Positions 57,399-64,000 of a stretch of DNA of 64,000 nt are shown one piece after another. The notes under the pieces were generated by a model. That model worked only from the letters and a program-made list of their open reading frames with translations. It ran no database searches and was not told the DNA's origin. The number at the start of each line of letters is the position of its first letter. Position 1 is the first letter of the stretch. The stretch spans positions 1 through 64,000 of the forward strand of contig NZ_CAUM01000020.1 in the NCBI RefSeq assembly GCF_000350085.1, given 5' to 3'. The DNA comes from Mesorhizobium metallidurans STM 2683 (GTDB lineage: Bacteria > Pseudomonadota > Alphaproteobacteria > Rhizobiales > Rhizobiaceae). Both the position numbers and the translations under genes were made by a program.

Positions 57399-58703
57399 TC
57401 AAACCTTGACCAACTGCTCCACGCGGTCCTTGGCGCCGAAGATCCGGAGATAGCGCTCGATCTCCTTCTCGTCGCCGGTCGCCTTGGCCGGGTTGTCGGA
57501 CAGCTTGACCGCCGGCCTGCCATTGGCTTCGGTGACCTTGCAGACCAGCGAGATGGCGTCGAGGCTGTTGGTTTCGATCGGCGCGCAGTCTTCGAAATCA
57601 TTGGTCAGATTGGTGCCCCAGCCGAAGGACATGCGCACCTTGCCGCGGAAATGGCGGTAGGTTTCCTCGATGGTCTCGACCTCGAGCCCGTCGGAGAAGA
57701 TGAGCAGCTTCTGCTTGGGGTCCTTGCCCTTCTCGCGCCACCAGGAAATGATCTTCTCGCCGCCCTCGATCGGGGGCGCGCTGTCGGGGCGGAAGCCGGT
57801 CCAGTCGGCGACCCAGTCCGGCGCGTCGCGCAGGAAGGAGGCGGTGCCGAAAGCGTCGGGCAGCACGATCAGCAGATTGCCGCCATAATAGCGCTGCCAG
57901 TCCTGCAGCACTTTGTAGGGCGACTGTTTCAGTTCCTTTTCCGACTTGGCGAGCGCGGCGAACACCATCGGCAATTCATGCGCGTTGGTGCCCAGCGCTT
58001 CGAGGTCGTTGTCCATGGCAAGCAGCACGTTGGAGGTGCCGGTGAAGGCTTCGCCAATGCCCTCCTTCAGCGCTTCGACGCACCAGCGCTGCCACAGGAA
58101 GGAATGGCGCCGGCGGGTGCCGAAGTCGGAAATGCGGATACCGGGCAACGCCTTCAGCCGCTCGGTCTTGGCCCACATCTTGGCCTTGGCGCGGGCGTAG
58201 AGTACGTCGAGCGCGAAGGGCCCGAAGGCCCGCATGGCCGCGCGCGAGCGCAATTCGTTGATGATGGCGAGCGCCGGGATTTCCCACAGCGTCGTGTACA
58301 TCCACGGGCCGCTGAAGGAGAGCTCGTACTGGCCGTCGCGCCTGGACAGCTCATAGTCGGGCAGGCGGAAGCCTTCCAGCCAGGCGAGGAACTCCGGTTC
58401 GAAGATCTGCTTGCGGCCGTAGAAATTGTTGCCGCCGAGCCAGATCATCTCCTTCTTGGAGAAGCGCAAGGTGCGGGCATGGTCGAGCTGGTCGCGCAGC
58501 TCTCCTTCGTCGATCTCATCGGCGAGACGCACCGAGGTGGTGCGGTTGATCAGCGAGAAGGTGGCGTCGACCTTGGGATACATGCCCCAGATCATCTGCA
58601 GCATCAAAAGCTTGTAGAAGTCGGTGTCGAGCAGGCTGCGGACGATCGGGTCGAGCTTCCAGGTGTGGTTGTAGACGCGCCGCGCTATATCGGTCTTAGC
58701 CAT
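57399..58703 (-). CDS. pncB: Nicotinate phosphoribosyltransferase
   Basis: A 434-residue PncB that makes nicotinate mononucleotide from nicotinate and PRPP with ATP. Motifs: [16 protein letters not shown] at the start, [15 protein letters not shown] with the phosphorylated-His region, GTSNVLLAM, and the C-terminal SDGLEVETI and [10 protein letters not shown]. It is monocistronic, separated from pncA by the antiporter and the liv-type importer. Confidence 0.97.
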   Translation of the reverse strand: MAKTDIARRVYNHTWKLDPIVRSLLDTDFYKLLMLQMIWGMYPKVDATFSLINRTTSVRLADEIDEGELRDQLDHARTLRFSKKEMIWLGGNNFYGRKQIFEPEFLAWLEGFRLPDYELSRRDGQYELSFSGPWMYTTLWEIPALAIINELRSRAAMRAFGPFALDVLYARAKAKMWAKTERLKALPGIRISDFGTRRRHSFLWQRWCVEALKEGIGEAFTGTSNVLLAMDNDLEALGTNAHELPMVFAALAKSEKELKQSPYKVLQDWQRYYGGNLLIVLPDAFGTASFLRDAPDWVADWTGFRPDSAPPIEGGEKIISWWREKGKDPKQKLLIFSDGLEVETIEETYRHFRGKVRMSFGWGTNLTNDFEDCAPIETNSLDAISLVCKVTEANGRPAVKLSDNPAKATGDEKEIERYLRIFGAKDRVEQLVKV

Positions 58704-58744
58704 GTCTCGATGCCGCCTTCGCTGCTCGCTCTAGCTTTTTTGCT

Positions 58745-58818
58745 TAGCGCAATTCCCCAGGGAAAGCGCTAGGCGCTTTTCCCGGGAAACCGCTGCGCAC
58801 TTTTCCTGGAATTGCTCC
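58745..58818. repeat. RIME-like intergenic mosaic repeat (copy 2)
   Basis: Nearly the same as 18125-18200 (gcgcaattcccc, agggaaagcgctaggcg, tttcccgggaaa, cttttcctggaattgctccaa). It fills the gap upstream of pncB, between it and the LysR gene's 3' end. Confidence 0.85.
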
Positions 58819-58922
58819 AAATGCCTATTAGCATTGAATTTTCGAAAGCGCTGCCCGCTTTGCGGGCTGGCCCGACAAAAAGAAAATCCTGCGGCAAGCA
58901 CCGCGTTTCATCTGAAGCGGCC

Positions 58923-59898
58923 TCAGGAGGCCGGCTTGGCGCCGACGACCCTGAGCGCCGGGCGCTTGCGGCGGATGCCGATGCGGCCAGCCACCGGTGC
59001 GTCGGCGCGGCTGTCGGCCTGCTGTTTTTCAGCGAACAGCCAGTCGATGAACAATTGCACGATCGGCGTCGACTTCATCTCGTTGCGGCAGACGACGTAG
59101 AAATCATCGACCGCCGGCACCGACAGGCTGAACGGCGCGACAAGCATGCCCCTGGCGAGCAGCGCGCTTGCGGTGACGGAATCGCCAAGCGCCACGCCAT
59201 GGCCGTGGACCGCGGCTTCGGTTGCCGTGCGGGCGTCGCCGAGATGGTGGCGGCGGCCGCGCTCCAGATCCAGCCCGTCGGCGGCCGCCAGCCAGGTGTG
59301 CCATTCGCGGCCGTCGTCGCCATGCAGGAAGACGTGATCGGCGAGATCGCGCACGGTGCGGATCGGGCGATTGTTGATCAGCGTCGGGCTGACCACCGGG
59401 AACAGTTCGAGGCCCGACCATTTGCGCATCCAGCAGTCGCTCCAGCTGCCGTTGCCATAGTGCACGCAGACGTCGATCTCAGGCGCGCGAATGTCCCTGG
59501 CGTCGTTGGAGGGGATCAGCGTCAGCCTGATGTCGGGATATTGCGCCATGAAGCTGCCCAGTCGCGGCGTCATCCAGAGCAAGAGCAGCGCCGGCACGCA
59601 GGACACCGAAAGCGTGCCGGCGCTGGCCGGCCGGGTCATGCGCTGGGGTGGCGGCGGCGATGCCGTCGAAAGCGGTCGACACCGCCGGCAAAAGTTCGGC
59701 ACCGTGCGGTGTCAGCTTCACCCGCTGGCCGGTGCGTTCGAACAGCTTGACGCCGAGCGATTGTTCAAGCGCCTTGATCTGATGGCTGATGGCGCCATGG
59801 GTGACGTTGAGCTCGGCGGCAGCCTTGGTCAATGAGGCGTGGCGGGCCGTCGCCTCGAAGGCGCGCAGCGGATTCAGCGGAGGCAGACGCTTGGCCAT
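58923..59898 (-). pseudogene. LysR-family regulator (GcvA-like) with a frameshift
   Basis: From ATG 59898 the helix-turn-helix reads PPLNPLRAFEATARHASLTK and then AAAELNVTHGAISHQIKALE, up to AVSTAFDGIAAAT. The effector domain continues in another frame from QRMTRPASAGTLSVSCVPAL to the stop at 58923. The junction is a run of four G on the plus strand (59645-59648), where three would restore the frame. If real, the regulator is dead; if an error, it is a normal ~324-residue GcvA-type activator. An ATG at 59913 is an alternative start. Confidence 0.82.
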
Positions 59899-59913
59899 GA
59901 GACCCAGGAACAT

Positions 59914-59930
59914 TGTGAGATTTTCTCACA
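59914..59930. promoter_or_regulatory. Palindrome between the LysR gene and the ureohydrolase gene
   Basis: Perfect inverted repeat tgtgaga-ttt-tctcaca, 16 nt upstream of the LysR start and about 176 nt from the divergent ureohydrolase start. It is a candidate binding site for the LysR protein or another regulator. Confidence 0.5.
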
Positions 59931-60105
59931 GTCGGCACCCTAACAATATCAATTGATTTTTCAATGCGGCTGCCCGACACTTTACCTGGAAACAGCATCA
60001 AGACGTGAAATCTGCAGGCAGCCAGCGGGACAGCGAACCGGCCGGATGACGGTCATCGCCAAGCGTTGCCGGCCGCACCGGATCAGCCATCGAGGAGGAG
60101 CGGAC

Positions 60106-61167
60106 ATGGGTTATAACAGCGGCAAGCTCGAAGCGTTGCGTCGCAAATATGGCGAAAGCCATGGCGGCGAGATGTTCGACCCGAAATTCCGCAAGGTCGC
60201 CGACAAGATCTTTTCCAAGAGCGGCACGCGGCTGGCGCCCTATTCCGGCATCCCGACCTTCCTCGCCGCGCCCTACCGGCAGATTGCCGCCGACAATCCG
60301 GATTTCGGCGACCTGCAGGTGGCGATGATCGGCGTGCCGATGGATCTCGGCGTCACCAACCGGCCGGGCTCGCGCTTCGGACCGAGGGCGTTGCGCGCCA
60401 TCGAGCGCATCGGCCCCTACAATCATGTGCTGGAATGCGCGCCGACGCATGAGTTGCGTGTGGCCGACATCGGCGACACGCCTTTCCAGAGCCGCTACCG
60501 GCTGGAGACCAGCCATGACGACATCGAGCGCCGCACCAACCAGATCGTCGATGCCGGCGTGCTGCCCTTGTCCGTCGGCGGCGACCATTCGATCAGCCAT
60601 CCGATCCTGAAGGCGGTCGGCAAGAAGGCGCCGGTCGGCATGATCCATATCGACGCCCATTGCGACACCAGCGGGTTGTTCGACATGACCAAGTTCCACC
60701 ATGGCGGTCCCTTCCGCAACGCGGTGCTGGACGGTGTTCTCGACCCGACCCGCACCATCCAGATCGGCATCCGCGGTTCGGCCGAGTATCTGTGGGAGTT
60801 CACCTACGAATCCGGCATGACCGTGGTGCATGCCGAGGAGGTGACCGGCCTCGGCATCCCCGTCATCATCGAGAAGGCGCGCAAGATTGTTGGCGACGGT
60901 CCGACCTATGTCTCCTTCGACATCGACAGCGTCGATCCGGCCTTTGCGCCGGGCACCGGCACGCCGGAAGTCGGCGGCCTGACGACGCGCGAAGTGCTCG
61001 AATTGCTGCGCGGCCTCAAGGGCCTCAACATCGTCGGCGGCGACGTCGTCGAGGTGGCGCCGCAATATGACGCGACCACCAACACGGCGCATGCCGGAGC
61101 GCAGGTGCTGTTCGAAATCCTCAGCCTGATGGTGTTCAGCCCGGCTATATCAGGCAAGGGGGCCTGA
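60106..61167 (+). CDS. Agmatinase/ureohydrolase-family enzyme
   Basis: A 353-residue member of the arginase/agmatinase family. Manganese-site motifs are GGDHSISHP, IHIDAHCDT and SFDIDSVDPAFAPGTGTPEVGG. An N-terminal extension of about 40 residues makes it longer than SpeB. Substrates of this subgroup include agmatine, guanidinobutyrate and guanidinopropionate. Ribosome site gaggaggagcg precedes the ATG. A polar amino-acid importer follows 83 nt downstream, suggesting uptake of its guanidino substrate. Confidence 0.88.
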   Translation: MGYNSGKLEALRRKYGESHGGEMFDPKFRKVADKIFSKSGTRLAPYSGIPTFLAAPYRQIAADNPDFGDLQVAMIGVPMDLGVTNRPGSRFGPRALRAIERIGPYNHVLECAPTHELRVADIGDTPFQSRYRLETSHDDIERRTNQIVDAGVLPLSVGGDHSISHPILKAVGKKAPVGMIHIDAHCDTSGLFDMTKFHHGGPFRNAVLDGVLDPTRTIQIGIRGSAEYLWEFTYESGMTVVHAEEVTGLGIPVIIEKARKIVGDGPTYVSFDIDSVDPAFAPGTGTPEVGGLTTREVLELLRGLKGLNIVGGDVVEVAPQYDATTNTAHAGAQVLFEILSLMVFSPAISGKGA

Positions 61168-61249
61168 CCCACTGACAAATCGAAGGTGGCCGCCGCGCTG
61201 GAGCCGGCGGCCAACCTCAAACAAACAAGCTTCCAGCAGGGGAACGACA

Positions 61250-62050
61250 ATGACACTTCACATGAAGCTCAAATCATCCATTGCCGCCGCGCTGATGCTC
61301 GCCGGCCTTGGTTTCGCCTCTCAGGCCAATGCCGACGCGGTCGGCGACATCACCAAGGCCGGCGCCATCAATGTCGGCATCTTCTCGGACTTTCCGCCTT
61401 TCTCCTCGGCCAGCGCCGATATGAGCATCAAGGGCTATGACATCGACGTGGCGCAGGCCATCGCCGATTCCCTGAAGGTGAAGCTCAACCTGGTCAGCGT
61501 CACCGGCCAGAACCGCATCCCCTATCTCACCGACAAGCGCGTCGACATCCTGATGAGCGTCGGCTACTCCAAGGAGCGCGAGCAGGTGATCGATTTCGCC
61601 GCCGCCTACGCGCCCTACTACATCGCCGTCATCGGCCCGGCCGCACTGGCGGTCAAAGGCAAGGAAGACCTTGCCGACAAGTCGATCGCCGTCAACCGCG
61701 GCACGCTGGAGGATACGTCGCTGACCGAGGCCGCACCGGCTTCGGCCGACATCCGCCGTTTCGACAACTACAATTCCGTCATCCAGGCTTTCATCTCCGG
61801 CCAGACCCAGCTGATGGTCGTCGGCAACGATGTCGGCGCCCAGGTGCTTGCTCGCCAGGAGGCGCTGAAGCCGGAGCAGAAGTTCCAACTGCTCACCTCG
61901 CCCTCGCATATCGGCCTCAACAAGAACGAGGACCGGCTGAAGCAGGCGGTCAACGACGCGGTCGCCAAGATGCTGGCCGACGGCAAGCTGGACGAAAGCT
62001 CGAAGGCCTGGCTGAAGACGCCGCTCAATCCCGACAACCTCAAGGATTGA
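61250..62050 (+). CDS. Polar amino-acid ABC transporter substrate-binding protein
   Basis: A 266-residue family-3 solute-binding protein with a Sec signal (LKSSIAAALMLAGLGFASQANA). Typical features: GAINVGIFSDFPPFSS, MSIKGYDIDVAQAIAD, LTDKRVDILMSVGYSKEREQ and KSIAVNRGTLEDTSL. It follows the ureohydrolase gene and precedes two permease genes. Likely ligand is an amino acid or guanidino compound. Confidence 0.92.
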   Translation: MTLHMKLKSSIAAALMLAGLGFASQANADAVGDITKAGAINVGIFSDFPPFSSASADMSIKGYDIDVAQAIADSLKVKLNLVSVTGQNRIPYLTDKRVDILMSVGYSKEREQVIDFAAAYAPYYIAVIGPAALAVKGKEDLADKSIAVNRGTLEDTSLTEAAPASADIRRFDNYNSVIQAFISGQTQLMVVGNDVGAQVLARQEALKPEQKFQLLTSPSHIGLNKNEDRLKQAVNDAVAKMLADGKLDESSKAWLKTPLNPDNLKD

Positions 62051-62060
62051 TCCAGAGCCT

Positions 62061-62089
62061 GTCCCATCCCGATTCCATCGGGATGGGAC
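62061..62089 (+). terminator. Strong hairpin after the binding-protein gene
   Basis: gtcccatcccga-ttcca-tcgggatgggac, a perfect 12-bp stem with a 5-nt loop, 11 nt after the stop codon. No T-run follows directly. It probably stabilises or attenuates the transcript so that the binding protein exceeds the permeases. Confidence 0.65.
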
Positions 62090-62139
62090 TCTATCTCTTG
62101 GGGATCATGCTCTAGGTGTGAGCGACAGGACCGATTGCG

Positions 62140-62808
62140 ATGGGCTACGGCCTCGACTTCGGCTGGCTTGCCGGTGCGGCGGGCGCGATTGCGCGCGGTG
62201 CGGCCACGACGATCATGCTGATCGTCGTGACCACGCTGGCGGGCACGTTCCTCAGCATCCTCGGCGCGGCAGGGCGGCGAAACGGCCCTGTCCTGCTCAG
62301 ACAAGCGATCGGCGTCTATGTCGAGGTGATGCGCAACACGCCGTTCCTGGTGCAGCTCTTCTTCATCTTCTTCGGGCTGCCCAGCATCGGCATAAGGCTC
62401 GATCCGATCCTGGCCGCCATGCTGGCGATGACGCTCAACATGGCGGCCTACACGATCGAGATCGTCGGCGCGGGGCTGGACGCGGTGCCGCGCGGACAGA
62501 CGGAAGCAGCGCTCGCGCTTGGGCTCAGGCCGCGCCAGGTGTTCGTCAAGATCGTGCTGCCGCAGGCGCTGAAGGTGATCTATCCGGCGCTGACCAGCCA
62601 GATCATCATCATGATGCTGGAATCGGCTGTCGTGTCGCAGATCGCGGTGCGGGAACTGACCTATGAGGCCGACATGCTGCAGGCGCGCACCTTCCGCGCC
62701 TTCGAGACCTATCTGGTGGTGACGATGGTCTATCTCGTCCTGTCGATGGGGCTGCGCCGGCTGCTGGTATCAGGCGGGCGCCGGGTTCTGGGAGCCGGCG
62801 TGTCATGA
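62140..62808 (+). CDS. Polar amino-acid ABC transporter permease 1
   Basis: A 222-residue HisM/GlnP-type permease. VEVMRNTPFLVQLFFIFFGLPS and the EAA-type loop QTEAALALGLRPRQVFVKIVLPQALKVI are diagnostic. It overlaps permease 2 as ATGA. Confidence 0.93.
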   Translation: MGYGLDFGWLAGAAGAIARGAATTIMLIVVTTLAGTFLSILGAAGRRNGPVLLRQAIGVYVEVMRNTPFLVQLFFIFFGLPSIGIRLDPILAAMLAMTLNMAAYTIEIVGAGLDAVPRGQTEAALALGLRPRQVFVKIVLPQALKVIYPALTSQIIIMMLESAVVSQIAVRELTYEADMLQARTFRAFETYLVVTMVYLVLSMGLRRLLVSGGRRVLGAGVS

Positions 62809-63452
62809 TCGAATTCACCTTCTGGGACATTTTGCGTAACCTCCTGCTGGCAGCGCGCTGGACCGTGCTTCTGTCGCTGGCGGCCTTTGTCGGCGGCGGC
62901 GTGGTCGGCATGGTCGTGCTGTTCTTCCGCATCGCTGAGAATAAATGGAGCCGGCGCATTGCCTCGGGCTACATCGCGCTGTTCCAGGGAACGCCGCTGT
63001 TGATGCAGCTCTTCCTGATGTTCTTCGGCCTGCCGATGCTCGGCCTGCGCATCGAGCCGTGGACTGCGGCAGCACTTGGCCTGACCTTTTTCGCCAGCGC
63101 CTATCTGGCCGAGATCTGGCGCAGCGGCGTCGACGCGCTGCCGCGCGGCCAGTGGGACGCCGGCGCCAGCCTTGGCCTGCACTATCTCCAGGAACTGAGG
63201 CTGATCATCCTGCCGCAGGCGTTTTCGATCACCCGCGCGCCGACCGTCGGCTTCCTGGTGCAGTTGGTCAAATCGACGGCGCTGACCTCGATCATCGGCT
63301 TCGAGGAGCTGGTGAGAACCTCCAACGCGATCAACAACGCGACCTTCGAGCCGTTCAAGGTCTACGGACTGGTCGCCTTGATCTTCTTCGTCATGTGCTT
63401 CCCGCTGACGCAGTATGCGCGCGCGCTCGAACGGCGGGCGGCGGTGCGCTGA
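62805..63452 (+). CDS. Polar amino-acid ABC transporter permease 2
   Basis: A 215-residue HisQ/GlnP-type permease. LFQGTPLLMQLFLMFFGLPM and the loop GQWDAGASLGLHYLQELRLIILPQAF are diagnostic. The ATPase normally encoded next is only a remnant, so the importer needs an ATP-binding subunit from elsewhere or is non-functional. Confidence 0.93.
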   Translation: MIEFTFWDILRNLLLAARWTVLLSLAAFVGGGVVGMVVLFFRIAENKWSRRIASGYIALFQGTPLLMQLFLMFFGLPMLGLRIEPWTAAALGLTFFASAYLAEIWRSGVDALPRGQWDAGASLGLHYLQELRLIILPQAFSITRAPTVGFLVQLVKSTALTSIIGFEELVRTSNAINNATFEPFKVYGLVALIFFVMCFPLTQYARALERRAAVR

Positions 63453-63467
63453 GCGGGAGAGCATTTT

Positions 63468-63554
63468 ATGCTGACCAACCAGACGACTAAAAGCCAGAAA
63501 GCTGTCCCCGCAGCCGCCTCTTTTGGGCCATTTGATGACGTTGGTGCTTTTTGA
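63468..63554 (+). pseudogene. Remnant of the importer's ATP-binding gene
   Basis: After a gggaga ribosome site, an ATG opens 28 codons (MLTNQTTKSQKAVPAAAS, then FGPFDDVGAF) and a TGA. The position, the ribosome site and the SFGPF-D pattern fit the very start of an amino-acid ABC ATPase (normally about 250 residues). Everything after is lost; unrelated sequence follows. Confidence 0.5.
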
Positions 63555-63595
63555 CCCTACGCAGACGATCAATTGGCGACCGCCACGATGCTGTT

Positions 63596-63748
63596 TCACG
63601 GTTCAGCGCGGAAGCCAGCCAATATCGCTAGACCTACGTTGATAGCTGACAGCGATGATGCAACGACCACAGGATCGAGTCCGAAAGCTGCGGCGAAGGT
63701 CACTACGGCGGAAAGGATATGCAATGCTTGTTCGATTTTTGCGTTCAT
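63596..63748 (-). CDS. Small single- or double-pass membrane protein
   Basis: A 50-residue protein, MNAKIEQALHILSAVVTF then AAAFGLDPVVVASSLSA and INVGLAILAGF. It has two hydrophobic stretches and a charged start, holin-like in style. taggac precedes the ATG at 63748. Function unknown; it lies divergent from an XRE gene, in a region that looks like the edge of inserted DNA. Confidence 0.45.
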   Translation of the reverse strand: MNAKIEQALHILSAVVTFAAAFGLDPVVVASSLSAINVGLAILAGFRAEP

Positions 63749-63808
63749 GTTTTGGGTCCTAAGATTGGACCCGGCCGGATCGTTGTCTTGACTGTGCACG
63801 TCGTTAAT

Positions 63809-64000
63809 ATGCCTATGCTCGGCCCGCGAAGCGTTCCTGAACTATCGCGGAAAGTTATCGAAAGTTACGGAATGGACCCCTTCGGAGTAATTTTCGGCAG
63901 GCTTGTCCGCGAAAAACGCGGCATCGAGGGGTTGTCGCAAGACGGTCTTGCCGGAAAATCCGGTCTGACCAAAGCGCGTATTTCAGAGATAGAGACAGGC
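63809..64000 (+). CDS. XRE-family helix-turn-helix regulator, cut off by the window end
   Basis: The first 64 codons are present. The helix-turn-helix reads FGRLVREKRGIEGLSQDGLAG then KSGLTKARISEIETG. The ATG at 63809 gives 21 extra residues; the ATG at 63872 (MDPFGVIFG) is the alternative. The gene continues beyond the window, so domains after the HTH are unseen. Confidence 0.75.
   Translation, partial: MPMLGPRSVPELSRKVIESYGMDPFGVIFGRLVREKRGIEGLSQDGLAGKSGLTKARISEIETG

Overview
The window looks like a chromosomal segment of a rhizobial alphaproteobacterium, most probably Mesorhizobium or a close relative (Hyphomicrobiales). This rests on the high-GC coding style, the order dapD ... dapE ... 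truA-fmt-def, a fasciclin/anti-sigma/ECF-sigma cluster, many ABC uptake systems, and several families of short palindromic intergenic repeats of the rhizobial type. No rRNA, tRNA, CRISPR array or complete insertion sequence was seen. The genus is inferred from gene content, not from a marker gene.

Layout. 0-3.7 kb: TetR regulator divergent from an EmrAB-type efflux pair, with two matching operators between them. 3.8-8.4 kb: an SDR-DoxX fusion with a DUF2269 partner, exported MsrB, a secreted fasciclin protein, and a RskA-type anti-sigma factor overlapping its ECF sigma factor. 8.4-16.9 kb: amidase, argB, an Lrp regulator divergent from phenylalanine hydroxylase, a GMC oxidoreductase with a tiny Tat-like partner, a GGDEF protein, a HAD phosphatase and a LOG protein. 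17.1-28.9 kb: dapD, DUF805, a second GGDEF protein, a frameshifted panE-like gene, dapE, a ParD antitoxin with a frameshifted ParE toxin, truA, a GNAT gene, fmt, an orphan FitA-like antitoxin, def and rmuC. 29-35.7 kb: GFA protein, remnant of a CDF transporter, transglutaminase-like protein, a guanidine-II riboswitch with its exporter gdx, two LLM flavin oxidoreductases and an AI-2E-type transporter. 35.7-40.8 kb: LacI regulator divergent from a sugar ABC operon. 40.9-42.6 kb: a lower-GC convergent pair, a DUF5131/Gp37-Gp68 three-cysteine protein and its TcmP-like partner, whose stop codons share one CTAG.

42.7-58.7 kb: a catabolic block. A translationally coupled set encodes a molybdenum hydroxylase (separate FAD subunit, fused FeS-Mo subunit), a 6-hydroxynicotinate-reductase-like protein, a UPF0280/ApbE-like protein and a MarR regulator. 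It lies beside pncA, an ion antiporter, a five-gene branched-chain-type ABC importer, and pncB. PncA plus PncB is NAD salvage through nicotinate. Together the genes suggest uptake and oxidation of an N-heteroaromatic or related compound, but no substrate can be read from sequence. 58.9-64 kb: a frameshifted LysR gene divergent from an agmatinase-family ureohydrolase, a polar amino-acid ABC importer whose ATPase survives only as a 28-codon remnant, then a small membrane protein and the start of an XRE regulator.

The most striking points are the DUF5131/TcmP pair, the guanidine-II riboswitch, the uncharacterised Mo-hydroxylase/reductase operon, and a group of single-base frameshifts (panE-like, parE, lysR). 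The frameshifts are either real decay or uncorrected sequencing errors.
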